Positions 35,502 to 44,138 of a DNA stretch of 64,000 nucleotides are shown here, one piece after another. The first letter of the stretch is position 1, and each line of letters starts with the position of its first letter. A program made the position numbers and the translations under genes. The DNA is from CBDCTM01 sp965222005 (GTDB lineage Bacteria; Bacteroidota; Bacteroidia; Chitinophagales; Saprospiraceae). Location of the stretch: contig OZ244935.1 in NCBI GenBank assembly GCA_965222005.1, positions 2,108,001-2,172,000 on the forward strand, in the 5' to 3' direction. The notes below the pieces were generated by a model. The model was given only the letters and a program-made list of their open reading frames with translations. It had not been told where the DNA came from and did no database searches.

Positions 35502-36551
35502 ATGAGAAAGTTGAAATTACTATTTATTATTTCTTTTGCAGTTCTGACCGTAGGGAGTGTAAAGGCGCAGGATATTCACTTTTCGCAGTTTTATCTTTCG
35601 CCTCTCAACCTCAACCCTGCTATGACGGGGGTGATGAATTGTAACATCAGGCTGGTGGCCAACTATCGTAACCAATGGGCCAGCGTATTGAAGTCCAATG
35701 CCTACAATACATACTCCGTATCTTACGACCAGCGGATTCCCGTTGGCCGTTACGATTACTTCGGTATCGGTGGCACCTTTTGGGGCGACCGCGCCGGAGA
35801 GCTTGATTTTGCTACGCTGCAAGGTCGGCTATCTCTTTCTTACAGTAAAAAAATGGGCGGCTATCGCAGCAAAGCACACTACCTGGTGTTGGGTGCCGAT
35901 GCAGGCGTTTCGCAGCGAAGCATCGATTTTTTGAATGCCCGCTACGGTTCGCAGCACAATGGCGAGGGGCAGTTTGATCCCACGCTTCCCAGCCGCGAAG
36001 ACTTTGGCCGCGATAATTTCTTGTTTGCCGATGTATCGGCCGGAATTCTCTGGTTTTCTGTGTTCGACGAAGACAATAGCTTGTACTTTGGCGGATCGTA
36101 CAGCCACCTCAACCGGGCCAACCAATCCTTCGATTTGGAGGAGTTTGAACCGCTTTTCAGCAAGTTTACCATTCATGCCGGAGGTGAGTTTATGGTTGCC
36201 GATCGTATAGGTCTGGTGCCGGGCATCGTGATGCTGCGCCAGGGGCCTTCTTTTGAACTCAATGGAGGTACCAGCTTCAAATTTCTGTTGGGTGGCAGCC
36301 GCCGCAGCAATCAGGCCTTTCAGGTGGGAGCCTGGATGCGCTTGTCCAATCACTTTGAAAATACCTTCACAGGTGATGCGGTCATTCTTTCTACCCGCTT
36401 TGACTACGAGCAGTTCAGCATTGGTTTTAGCTACGATGTGAATGTTTCTTCACTCAAGACGGCTTCCAATTCAAATGGTGCTTTTGAGTTTGCCTTGGTT
36501 TACAAAATATGTGGCCCCGAGCAACGCAATGTGTACTGCCCGAATTTCTAA
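35502..36551 (+). CDS. PorP/SprF family type IX secretion membrane protein
   Basis: A 349-residue outer-membrane protein: signal peptide MRKLKLLFIISFAVLTVGSVKAQ, then DIHFSQFYLSPLNLNPAMTG and NCNIRLVANYRNQWAS, both hallmarks of PorP/SprF, followed by alternating amphipathic strands of a barrel (FEFALVYKI near the end). The family attaches T9SS cargo to the surface or acts in gliding motility. It fits with the T9SS substrates 4-12 kb away, though it stands alone and has no adjacent CHU-type cargo. A good terminator follows. The 219-bp gap upstream contains TAACTTTA near 35413-35420, a weak -7 candidate. Confidence 0.92.
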   Translation: MRKLKLLFIISFAVLTVGSVKAQDIHFSQFYLSPLNLNPAMTGVMNCNIRLVANYRNQWASVLKSNAYNTYSVSYDQRIPVGRYDYFGIGGTFWGDRAGELDFATLQGRLSLSYSKKMGGYRSKAHYLVLGADAGVSQRSIDFLNARYGSQHNGEGQFDPTLPSREDFGRDNFLFADVSAGILWFSVFDEDNSLYFGGSYSHLNRANQSFDLEEFEPLFSKFTIHAGGEFMVADRIGLVPGIVMLRQGPSFELNGGTSFKFLLGGSRRSNQAFQVGAWMRLSNHFENTFTGDAVILSTRFDYEQFSIGFSYDVNVSSLKTASNSNGAFEFALVYKICGPEQRNVYCPNF

Positions 36552-36574
36552 GGCATAGCATAAAAAAATATAAT

Positions 36575-36615
36575 AAAAAGCCTTGTTTGTATAAAATGTA
36601 CAAACGGGGCTTTTT
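36575..36615 (+). terminator. Rho-independent terminator after porP
   Basis: A 17-bp stem (36575-36591 with 36599-36615, two G-T pairs) around a seven-base loop, ending in a run of T residues; AAAAAGCC on the left pairs with GGCTTTTT on the right. It is 24 bp past the porP stop. Confidence 0.85.
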
Positions 36616-36633
36616 AATATATGCGATATGCGG

Positions 36634-36641
36634 TACCTTTG
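36634..36641 (+). promoter_or_regulatory. Candidate -7 element for the bactofilin operon
   Basis: TACCTTTG matches TAnnTTTG just beyond the porP terminator, about 177 bp before the bactofilin ATG. No sharp -33 box is seen. The leader that follows includes the small hairpin AGAGA-CTAAGT-TCTCT near 36704-36719. Confidence 0.35.
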
Positions 36642-36817
36642 GCGCACCTAAGCAAATAAACACATTTTGGATTCGTACACATTTGTATTATCTTCACGGA
36701 GAGAGACTAAGTTCTCTAGGTGAAATCAGGAGTTGAAATATAAAGTAAACTCATTTTCACACGCTGATATGCATACAATGGGAAACTATAATACTTGTCA
36801 CCTTAAAGCGTCAAAAC

Positions 36818-37303
36818 ATGTTTGGTAACAACAAAAAGAAAGAAAACGCATCCCCAAAGAATGGCGTTTTACCCTCCACCACCAAGCCAAATGCCCTCAA
36901 CAGCCTGGTGCATGGAACAGTCGTAGAAGGCACGATAAAAGCCGAAAACGATATGCGCGTGGATGGAGTAATTAAAGGGGCTTTGAAATGCAAATCAAAG
37001 GTAATAATTGGCCCTACCGGCTCTGTAGAGGGGGAAATCCGTTGCAAAAATGCAGTCATCGAAGGCCGTTTTGATGGCACGCTTAGTGTCGAAGAATTGC
37101 TCAACGTCCGGGAATCGGCTCACGTAAATGGCGATGTGAAAACCAACAAGCTCATTGTCCAGTCAGGAGCTGTGTTCAATGTAGCCTGCAAAATGGGAGT
37201 ACAATCGCAAAACAATGGATCATTTGAATCCAAAAAAGTAGCTCAATCCATTGTCAAACAAGGAAGCACACCAAAAGCCGGAGTCGCCAAAGAAGCGCGT
37301 TAA
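36818..37303 (+). CDS. bacA: Bactofilin (polymer-forming cytoskeletal protein)
   Basis: A 161-residue cytosolic protein with the bactofilin beta-helix core (about 33-130): GTVVEGTIKAENDMRVDGVIKG style repeats of six-residue strands, TVVEGTIKAENDMRVDG through VNGDVKTNKLIVQSGAVF. Flanked by short polar tails. Bactofilins polymerise without nucleotides and help place wall or ATP-linked machinery. It starts the run bactofilin, AtpZ-like, AtpI-like and BCCP-like genes, with the next frame opening inside its 3' end. Confidence 0.93.
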   Translation: MFGNNKKKENASPKNGVLPSTTKPNALNSLVHGTVVEGTIKAENDMRVDGVIKGALKCKSKVIIGPTGSVEGEIRCKNAVIEGRFDGTLSVEELLNVRESAHVNGDVKTNKLIVQSGAVFNVACKMGVQSQNNGSFESKKVAQSIVKQGSTPKAGVAKEAR

Positions 37304-37490
37304 CCACTACATGAAGTACTCCGGGATGGCCTTCCAAATGGGCGCCATCATTCTGCTCGGCACCCTGGCCGGCCAAAAGGCGGACGCCTATTTTGCGATG
37401 GAAAAACCTTTGCTCACCGTGGCTTTTGCCCTGCTTGCTATCTTTGCTGCGCTCTATCTCACACTGAAAGACCTGATCAAAGGCAAATGA
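37251..37490 (+). CDS. atpZ: AtpZ/AtpI family small membrane protein
   Basis: A 79-residue protein with two hydrophobic helices (AFQMGAIILLGTLAGQKAD and PLLTVAFALLAIFAALYLTL). NHYMKYSGMAFQMGAIILLG is typical of AtpZ, the accessory protein encoded ahead of F-type ATP synthase genes in Bacteroidota. The TTG start at 37251 keeps the family-like NxYxKYSG stretch but overlaps bactofilin by 53 bases; ATG 37311, eight bases after the bactofilin stop, is the alternative and would lose part of it. It overlaps the next gene by four bases. Confidence 0.75.
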   Translation: MSNKEAHQKPESPKKRVNHYMKYSGMAFQMGAIILLGTLAGQKADAYFAMEKPLLTVAFALLAIFAALYLTLKDLIKGK

Positions 37491-37885
37491 TGGGGGCAGC
37501 ACGATTTTTCCGGCAGCTGGGCATACTTGGCTTCATTATCGCCCTATTACTACTGGCATTGCATCAGCGTCCTGTATTTAAGGCACACGAATGGTTAAGC
37601 TGGCTGAGCCTCGCTTTTTTTGTAGGTTTGAGCCTGTTGATGTATTATTTTGGCCAGCGCGCTGCCCGCAGCGCCAACAAGCACACTTTCACCAATGTGG
37701 TATTGGGTTTTGTGATCGGCAAGCTTTTTCTTTCTGTGATGATCATTGTGCTATACAACAAGCTGATGCAGCCGGAAGACAAATTCTTTTTGGTGCCTTT
37801 TTTCCTCATTTACTTCAGCTTCACTATTTTTGAGACCTACTTTATGATGCAGCTCGGCAAAACGGATACCCCTGATGCAGCATAG
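37487..37885 (+). CDS. Small four-helix membrane protein, AtpI-position
   Basis: A 132-residue protein with four hydrophobic helices (about 11-29, 38-55, 68-88, 100-118). It overlaps atpZ by four bases and takes the place usually held by an uncharacterised membrane protein before atpB in Bacteroidota. Here no atpB follows; the next gene is a biotin carrier. The name AtpI is by position only. Confidence 0.6.
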   Translation: MMGAARFFRQLGILGFIIALLLLALHQRPVFKAHEWLSWLSLAFFVGLSLLMYYFGQRAARSANKHTFTNVVLGFVIGKLFLSVMIIVLYNKLMQPEDKFFLVPFFLIYFSFTIFETYFMMQLGKTDTPDAA

Positions 37886-37899
37886 CAATTTCGTTTTTT

Positions 37900-38385
37900 A
37901 TGAAAAATCCTTACCTGCTCAAAGTCAACGAAAAATACGATTTTGAAATACAAGCCAGGGATCTCAAGAAGCTGGACAAAATACAAACTGCTGAGAATCA
38001 GTACCACCTACTCAAAAATGACCAGTCCTTCCGCGTTACGGTTTTGAAAGCCGATTTTGACCAAAAGTCCTTCCACCTGCTGGTCAATGATCGCTCCTAC
38101 CATATCACTATCCAAGACGAATTTGATCAGTTGGTGGCCCGCCTCGGCCTGTCAAAAAGCTCTGTGCAGCAGGTCAATCGTGTCACGGCACCTATGCCGG
38201 GCCTGGTGTTGGAAGTAGCTGTAAAGGCGGGGCAGGAGGTGGAAAAAGGCGACGCCTTGCTCATCCTGGAAGCCATGAAAATGGAAAACGTGATCAAATC
38301 GGCTGGTGCAGGGATTGTCAAAGCAATTCATATTGAAAAAGGCAAAGCGGTAGAAAAAGGGGAGTTGTTGGTGGAGATGGAATGA
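37900..38385 (+). CDS. Biotin carboxyl carrier-type protein
   Basis: A 161-residue protein ending in a biotinyl/lipoyl domain. The modification site is EAMKMEN with the biotinylated K127, preceded by VTAPMPGLVLEVAVKAGQEV and followed by the second hammerhead half. The N-terminal half (about 1-80) has no motif I recognise; it is common in carriers of propionyl- or acetyl-CoA carboxylases of Bacteroidota. A ligase or carboxylase is not adjacent. It is the last gene of the run and is followed by a strong inverted repeat. Confidence 0.88.
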   Translation: MKNPYLLKVNEKYDFEIQARDLKKLDKIQTAENQYHLLKNDQSFRVTVLKADFDQKSFHLLVNDRSYHITIQDEFDQLVARLGLSKSSVQQVNRVTAPMPGLVLEVAVKAGQEVEKGDALLILEAMKMENVIKSAGAGIVKAIHIEKGKAVEKGELLVEME

Positions 38386-38458
38386 TGGGCTTGTAATTAA
38401 TTGCTTGCTAAGTGCTATTCAAAAAATAATACCCTCTTTTCAAAAATGTCGGATTAAG

Positions 38459-38524
38459 AGCGTGTTTGGAATTTAAAATTAAATTTTACTACTACTGCTT
38501 CCAAAAGCAATTTCCAAACACGCT
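38459..38524 (+). terminator. Inverted repeat with T-tract after the biotin carrier gene
   Basis: AGCGTGTTTGGAA (38459-38471) pairs perfectly with TTCCAAACACGCT (38512-38524) around a 40-base loop, and TTTAATTTTTT follows. A terminator for the plus-strand operon; the loop is longer than normal. Confidence 0.6.
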
Positions 38525-38540
38525 TTTAATTTTTTGCACG

Positions 38541-38579
38541 GGAACTTATTTAAACTTAATAGTTTAATAAATAAGTTCC
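38541..38579. other. AT-rich inverted repeat between convergent genes
   Basis: GGAACTTATTTA and TAAATAAGTTCC pair, with a small bulge and a further AACT/AGTT pair, seventeen bases past the previous terminator and just before the 3' end of the minus-strand gene. It may be the terminator of that gene, although it lacks a U-tract on that strand. Confidence 0.5.
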
Positions 38580-38592
38580 GCTACCAAAAGGG

Positions 38593-39033
38593 CTATTCCA
38601 ATGCTTCTCTGTCCTTTTCCAGCACTTTGCCACCAGCTGTGAAAATAACCTTCAGCATGTGATCTTCACCCAACAGGCTTACCTCATAGGCTTCTTTTCT
38701 TTTGGGGGTGGAGATGAGCTCAACGGAATCGATTACATAGTCGGCAAAATCAATAGAAATAGATAAGCTGACTGCGGCCGGCAATTTGGATTTGCCGATT
38801 TCGCGCTCCGATTCCAGCCAATTTCCCTTTGTATCAAATTTGGCGATCATCCTGTTTTTATTCCATTTCAAGGAAGCTTCATATTCGTCTTCATCTTCCT
38901 GATCGTGCCATTTGACTGACTTTGCACCTGGAAATTGTATTTCGAGCCCTTGCCGGACTTCGAGCGGTACGGTTTGAGCCCAGAGGGCGAATGTAAACAA
39001 AGCGAAAAAAGCGAGAGATAGGAGCCGTTTCAT
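38593..39033 (-). CDS. Periplasmic PepSY-like protein
   Basis: A 146-residue exported protein with signal peptide (MKRLLSLAFFALFTFALWAQ) and two repeats of the PepSY-like form of Bacteroidota (PGAKSVKWHDQEDEDEYEAS and FDTKGNWLESEREI; then YEVSLLGEDHMLKVIFTAGG). Such proteins are small secreted or periplasmic domains akin to inhibitors of peptidases or lactamases; no partner is seen. Alone, convergent with the biotin carrier gene. Confidence 0.8.
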   Translation of the reverse strand: MKRLLSLAFFALFTFALWAQTVPLEVRQGLEIQFPGAKSVKWHDQEDEDEYEASLKWNKNRMIAKFDTKGNWLESEREIGKSKLPAAVSLSISIDFADYVIDSVELISTPKRKEAYEVSLLGEDHMLKVIFTAGGKVLEKDREALE

Positions 39034-39109
39034 TGTTTTTAATTTTTGTTTTGAGCAAATTTACTGTAAATCTATGGTATGATTTTGTAAGAAATCTGGA
39101 TGCGAGTAT

Positions 39110-40072
39110 TTACCCGGTCAGCCACCTCCTGAATGAAACGAAAATATTCTTAAAAGGCATATACAGGTTTTTCAGAAAACTATCGTAAAAAGCAACGGAA
39201 TGGCTACCCAGCCCAAAACGCAGCTTGTTCACAGATTTCGACAGAACCAGCGTACCAAACATCCAATCCCAAACAGCCAGCTTCGAACCAATATTTTTAT
39301 TGAAATGATCTGGCCGGGCGCTATGGTGGATTTGGTGCTGAAAAGGGCTAATGAAAATATATTCCAAAAAATCGAAATAGGTTAACTTTACGTGGGAGTG
39401 CCGTAGGTTAGCGCCGAAGAAAAGGAAGGCGAAGCTAAATACATTCGCCCCCAAAAATTTCAATTTCGACACCTGATATTCCGACAAATAATCGAACACG
39501 CCAAGTAGCAGCCCGAAAACCAAAGTAGCCCGGATATTATTGATGATTAGCTCTACAGGATGTATCCTGTACTGGGTGATGGGATTGAGTGAGGTGGCAG
39601 AGTGATGGATTTTGTGAAACTCCCAGAGAAAAGGGATACGATGCAGCAGGAAGTGGACGAGGTAAGTTGCAAAATCTCCCAGCAGCGTAAGTGCAATGGT
39701 GTAAAAGATGAGCGTTTGGGTTGGACTTAGGGTGAAGGAAGGGAAGCCAAATTGGTAGGTCAAAAATTCAGTAGTATGAAATCCAAGATACAAGCCATAG
39801 ATCAGATAAGGGGCGATCAGGAGAATTTTGACGAAGCTATTGAAAAAGAACAGGCTGTAATCTACCACAGCAGATTTGCTGAGCCATACCTTTGGATTAA
39901 GAATATAGCTGAAAAAGGAGCCTTTTACTTTTGTTCGGCGATAGATGTAATAGGCCAGCAAAGCAGAGCTGAGTAGATACAGCAAGTGTATCCGCTTGCT
40001 TGTATTGGTGAAATAGTCCAGCGTGAGAGCAATACCTTCCACCAGCAAGTCGTAAACGTCGCTCACACTCAT
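39110..40072 (-). CDS. Fatty acid hydroxylase / sterol desaturase family protein
   Basis: A 320-residue membrane enzyme with the di-iron histidine boxes of the family: HFLLHRIPFLWEFHKIHHS (HxxxH and HxxHH) in the middle and HQIHHSARPDHFNKNIG near the C-terminus. Several hydrophobic segments precede and follow. It hydroxylates or desaturates a lipid; substrates differ within the family (sterols, fatty acids, carotenoids). It ends 9 bp before the stop of the small lipoprotein gene's start region, so the two are probably co-transcribed. Confidence 0.9.
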   Translation of the reverse strand: MSVSDVYDLLVEGIALTLDYFTNTSKRIHLLYLLSSALLAYYIYRRTKVKGSFFSYILNPKVWLSKSAVVDYSLFFFNSFVKILLIAPYLIYGLYLGFHTTEFLTYQFGFPSFTLSPTQTLIFYTIALTLLGDFATYLVHFLLHRIPFLWEFHKIHHSATSLNPITQYRIHPVELIINNIRATLVFGLLLGVFDYLSEYQVSKLKFLGANVFSFAFLFFGANLRHSHVKLTYFDFLEYIFISPFQHQIHHSARPDHFNKNIGSKLAVWDWMFGTLVLSKSVNKLRFGLGSHSVAFYDSFLKNLYMPFKNIFVSFRRWLTG

Positions 40073-40081
40073 CTTGTCTTC

Positions 40082-40327
40082 CTATTTCTTCACCTCTTCA
40101 CACATACAGTCGTCCTGTACCTCTATGAATTTCGGATCGGATGAATGCTCCATTTCCAGATCGCTGCAAAACTGATCTGCCTCACCTTTTGACTCATAGG
40201 TTGCCTCCACCACTTCGAATCTGGTTTGAAAAGCTATGGTAGCCGAACAATTGTAGGTGTAGTCCTTGCTGCAAGCCAGGCAACATAATAATGTGCAGCA
40301 CAGTAAAAAGAAGATAAAGGGTCTCAT
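40082..40327 (-). CDS. Small cysteine-rich lipoprotein
   Basis: An 81-residue protein with a lipoprotein leader ending LACS (Cys at about 19) and a mature part with six more cysteines or so (YNCSA, QFCSD, DCMCEE). Short, so anchored in the membrane as a small domain. The spacing suggests disulfides. Function unknown. Lies just before the fatty acid hydroxylase gene and after the receptor gene, all leftwards. Confidence 0.6.
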   Translation of the reverse strand: MRPFIFFLLCCTLLCCLACSKDYTYNCSATIAFQTRFEVVEATYESKGEADQFCSDLEMEHSSDPKFIEVQDDCMCEEVKK

Positions 40328-40368
40328 CAGGTAAATTATTTAGAATAAAGTCTCGTAAAGGCCAAAAT

Positions 40369-42852
40369 CTATATTTTCAATTGTAAGGCCACATAAAATG
40401 TCCGTGGGGCCGATGGTATAATGCCCGGCCCCGGATAGCCGGTAGCCCGTCGGGTAAAGTAATTTTCATTGAGTAAGTTGTTACTGCCCGCTTCAAGTTT
40501 CAACATTTTCCATGTATAGGCAAACGACAGGTCCATTATTTGGTAAGACGGAATAGTTCCCTCAATCCCACTCAGATTGTCATTGCGCTCCTGAGGCGAA
40601 TTGGAAGCATCTGTAAACTGCTGCGACAGATAGGTCAGCTGCAGGCTGCCGTCCAGTTGGCCCATACCAAATCGAATGCCGGTTTTAACATTCCAATCCG
40701 GAATGAATTCCACCTCATTGCCCTCAACCCCCGGAATGTCAGATCTGAAATACTTTGATTTTGTGAAGGCAATGTTGGTGAAAAAAGAAAGACGATGTTT
40801 TTCCTTTGCAGACCAAAAAGAGTTGCCTATGTTCCAGTCGAGCAGGCTTTCAAAACCATATAAGAAGGCATCGCCCAGATTGCGCCTCACGCGAATGAGC
40901 CTGCCTGTTCCTATCTCTGTGCCATTGGCATTGAGTATTTTTTCTTCTTCCAGGTCTTCGCCTAGCCGATCGGCATACAACAGCCCATAAACTCCGAAGT
41001 CATAACTGAGCAGATTTTTAAACCGGCCGCGTATGCCCACATCTGCTGTATATCCGTTTTCGTCCGAAATATTGGGATCAATCTTGTAAGAAGGGTTGAC
41101 TACCCGAATGTCGGAAAAGGTGACGGAGCGGTAGTTTTGGGTGAAGTTGGAAAAAATCTCCACGGTCTTTAGTGGCTCATAACTCATGCCCAAACCAAAT
41201 AAAATGAACTTCCGGTCGAATACGCGATTGTCGGTGTAAATAGAGTCAAAGATCACATTGCCGGCACCATCAAAAACAAAATTTTGGTAGGCGCCTTCAC
41301 TTTCTGTGCGGATGTATTCAAAACGCCAACCGGGAGTGATTGAAAGTTTTTTGGTGACATTGAAAATGTTTTCACCAAAAACGGATACGTTCAGGTTGGG
41401 GTAAGTAAAATCAGACTGGTTGGCGTAAGTAGGAAAGTCATCTTGGGCAAATGCAAAATCGGAATCAGCAGCCGATGAGCCCGGGCCTTGGCGGCTGGTG
41501 TTGGCCGATTGATAATATTTGGTGCCGATCAGAAAAATGCCCAGCTTATCTTTTCCGAGCCTATAGCGACTTAGCAGTCGGCCTTCGGCGGCCCAATTGT
41601 TGAAATTGCCAACGATCAGATCGCGCGGCAAAGTAGTATCATCAGCCTGTGAAACCCGGTGTGTGCGAAAGCCTACCGATTTGCGATGCCCGTTAAGTCC
41701 AAACACATTGAGCGTCAAATCTGTTTTGGAAGAAAACTTGTGCTCCAGTTTGCCGGACATCAGCAGCCATTTTACATCAAACCAATTGCGTTCCCGATTG
41801 CTGAAGAGAGGGTCTTGGTAAAACTGGCGGTCTGTCAATCCCCCTGGCTGCTTGGCCAGATAATCCAGGTAGGTAATCTCTCCGCTAATACGGGTTTTGG
41901 GCGAAAGGGCATAGCGAAGATCGGCATACAGGTTTACGGCTTCAAAAGCAGAATTGGGCCGGAAGCCATCTCCGTTTTTGTAGTTGAAATAGGTATAATA
42001 GCTGAATTTTCTGACCTTGCCGGAAATGCTGTTGAAGGAAGTAAATAAATTATTGGAAGCAACAGCCTGGCGCGATACCAATTCGATCTTTTTTTCCTCA
42101 ACGGGTTGCTTAAATTTGAAGTTGACCAAGCCGCCAAACTGTGTGCCGTATTGCAGGGCCGCTGCCCCGCGAATGACCTGTATCTCCTCCAGGGCCTCTG
42201 GTGGCGGAGTATAATAGCTCTCCGGGTAGCCGAGTACATCGGCGCTGATGTCGTAACCGTTTTGGCGGGTATTGAAATTGGCAGAGCGGTTGGGGTCCAG
42301 CCCTCGGCCACCGATATTGAGCTGAAGGCCCCCATCATTATTCTCGTAGATGTTGAGCCCGGCAATCTGGCTGTAAATTTGCCGGGCATTGTTGGCGGCC
42401 AGGTTGAGTGTCAAATTGGCCAGTAGCACAACTTCGGTCTTTTTGCCTTCAAAAATCGAGGTGCCTTCCACGGCGCTCAATCTCCGCGAGCCAAAATCAT
42501 TTTCTTTTTCTTTGGTCACCAATACTTCCGGCAGAAAGTAATTGAAAGCAGCCAAGGCCACTTCCAGATACAGATCTTCTGATTCGACTGCAATTTCCTG
42601 AACGTGGGTTCGGTAGCCTGAAAGCTGGACATAAAATTTATAGGTGCCAGCCTTCACATTGGGGATCAGAAATTTCCCGTTTAGATCGACCAGAAGGTTT
42701 ACTTTTAATTCGGGAATGATCACCTGAGCATTGTCGATGACCTCCTGGCTCACCGAATCCTTCACCACTCCGCTAATTTGTACTTGGCCTATGAGGTCGG
42801 GCGACATACATCCGATCGCCAGAAGCAGGAGTATAGATTTTATTATTTTCAT
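40369..42852 (-). CDS. TonB-dependent receptor, FecA-like
   Basis: An 827-residue outer-membrane receptor. Signal peptide to about 22, a carboxypeptidase-D-like regulatory domain (about 24-105: VQISGVVKDSVSQEVIDNAQ), then the plug (about 120-245: IYSQIAGLNIYENNDGGLQL, IGGRGLDPNRS, EALEEIQVIRGAAALQYGTQ) and a 22-strand-type barrel ending in FYVALQLKI. It resembles Fe(III)-dicitrate and related receptors. Adjacent imelysin and DUF4856 lipoprotein genes, transcribed first, support a metal-uptake role; the ligand cannot be read from sequence. Confidence 0.92.
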   Translation of the reverse strand: MKIIKSILLLLAIGCMSPDLIGQVQISGVVKDSVSQEVIDNAQVIIPELKVNLLVDLNGKFLIPNVKAGTYKFYVQLSGYRTHVQEIAVESEDLYLEVALAAFNYFLPEVLVTKEKENDFGSRRLSAVEGTSIFEGKKTEVVLLANLTLNLAANNARQIYSQIAGLNIYENNDGGLQLNIGGRGLDPNRSANFNTRQNGYDISADVLGYPESYYTPPPEALEEIQVIRGAAALQYGTQFGGLVNFKFKQPVEEKKIELVSRQAVASNNLFTSFNSISGKVRKFSYYTYFNYKNGDGFRPNSAFEAVNLYADLRYALSPKTRISGEITYLDYLAKQPGGLTDRQFYQDPLFSNRERNWFDVKWLLMSGKLEHKFSSKTDLTLNVFGLNGHRKSVGFRTHRVSQADDTTLPRDLIVGNFNNWAAEGRLLSRYRLGKDKLGIFLIGTKYYQSANTSRQGPGSSAADSDFAFAQDDFPTYANQSDFTYPNLNVSVFGENIFNVTKKLSITPGWRFEYIRTESEGAYQNFVFDGAGNVIFDSIYTDNRVFDRKFILFGLGMSYEPLKTVEIFSNFTQNYRSVTFSDIRVVNPSYKIDPNISDENGYTADVGIRGRFKNLLSYDFGVYGLLYADRLGEDLEEEKILNANGTEIGTGRLIRVRRNLGDAFLYGFESLLDWNIGNSFWSAKEKHRLSFFTNIAFTKSKYFRSDIPGVEGNEVEFIPDWNVKTGIRFGMGQLDGSLQLTYLSQQFTDASNSPQERNDNLSGIEGTIPSYQIMDLSFAYTWKMLKLEAGSNNLLNENYFTRRATGYPGPGIIPSAPRTFYVALQLKI

Positions 42853-42939
42853 GATGAATGATTATGGGCACAACCGATGCTGACCGGAAGTACGGCTACT
42901 GAAAAATAAATAGGCAGGCCACAAATCCTGTGTCGGACC

Positions 42940-44082
42940 TTAGTCGCCGTCAGAATCTACAAAATCCCTGGCTACGCCAATGGCTTCATACATATCTGTC
43001 TTTAGCAATACAACGTTTAGCTGAAGCTGATTATAGACATCTATCATGTCGCCATTGCTGTTTTCTATCTCTTCAATGAAGTTTTCACCCAGCTTGCTGT
43101 TAATCTCATTTCTTGCCGTATCAAACTGATCGTTGATGAGGCTAGAGAGGGCTACATCATTTTTTGTGGCCTGAAGGTAGTCCAGGTAAGTCTTTAGGCA
43201 TTCCCCACTCTGCCCGGGACTGCTGCCATTATAAACGCCATTGAAAAAGTCCTGGCTGGCATCCAGTGCCGCAAGAAGCAGCGTTTTGGAGATGTCCTGC
43301 TTGTAGTAACCCTCTACCAGATTGCTGAAAGGGGTAGATGTCCATATCCCTGCCGGGATACCCACCTTATTAGCACGCAAATCCTTTTCGTAAGAAAAAA
43401 TGAAATCGTTGACAACGCGATTCACGGAGGAGTTGGTTGAATTGCCGTCATTGTTTACAAACTCATCCCTAAAACCATTTTGAGTCCATTCTTCATAAAC
43501 GATATTGACCAATTCGTGAATCCTGCTGGCAACATCAACGAGGTATTGGCGATAAGCCGCCTCATTGGAATTTGAAGTGTAATGGTCCAGAATATCATCA
43601 TCAGAGCTTCCCAGCCCGCCAAGGCCGTGCAATAAATAGTCCAGCGTGGGAAATCCCTGCTGGTCGATGGTAGCGGGCAATTCGAGGTTGTAGCTACCTT
43701 TTGAAATGTTTTTCTCGACAGCTTCCACATCCACCGGATAAATATTCATTTGCTGCCGAAGGCCAATCTCATCGCCCTTTTTGTACAAAAACATGGGCAC
43801 CCGTTGCCAGGCCAGGTTGGCAGTAAGCCAGGCGGTTCTCACAGCGTTGAGGTTATCCATAGTCGGGTCGTTGCTAAAAGTTTGAACAGCCTCTTTGAGA
43901 CTTTGGGCTTTGTTGAGCAGGTCTTCAAAACCGGGAATGATGATATTGTCAGCCCAGTCGGTCAACATTGCCTTGCGATTGTAATCATCCTCCACGTTCA
44001 TGTTACCACTGTCATCCGAGCCCGAATCACAACCAATAGCAAGCGCAATGATTGCCAAAAAGATGAATAAAATATTTTTCAT
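42940..44082 (-). CDS. Imelysin family lipoprotein
   Basis: A 380-residue lipoprotein (lipobox AIGC, Cys at about 18). Imelysin family marks: WAWLTANLAWQRVPMF type helix pair, IYPVDVEAVEKN (the PVD-type turn) and FPTLDYLLHGLG. Imelysins are periplasmic or surface proteins of iron-uptake systems, with a fold related to the EfeO M75 family; binding of iron is not proven for all. Located between the DUF4856 gene and the TonB receptor, as in other Bacteroidota iron loci. Confidence 0.88.
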   Translation of the reverse strand: MKNILFIFLAIIALAIGCDSGSDDSGNMNVEDDYNRKAMLTDWADNIIIPGFEDLLNKAQSLKEAVQTFSNDPTMDNLNAVRTAWLTANLAWQRVPMFLYKKGDEIGLRQQMNIYPVDVEAVEKNISKGSYNLELPATIDQQGFPTLDYLLHGLGGLGSSDDDILDHYTSNSNEAAYRQYLVDVASRIHELVNIVYEEWTQNGFRDEFVNNDGNSTNSSVNRVVNDFIFSYEKDLRANKVGIPAGIWTSTPFSNLVEGYYKQDISKTLLLAALDASQDFFNGVYNGSSPGQSGECLKTYLDYLQATKNDVALSSLINDQFDTARNEINSKLGENFIEEIENSNGDMIDVYNQLQLNVVLLKTDMYEAIGVARDFVDSDGD

Positions 44083-44138
44083 GATCGAGTAATTTATTAG
44101 GTGTTAAAAAAGTATTCTTAGTATTTTTTGAAGCTTCC

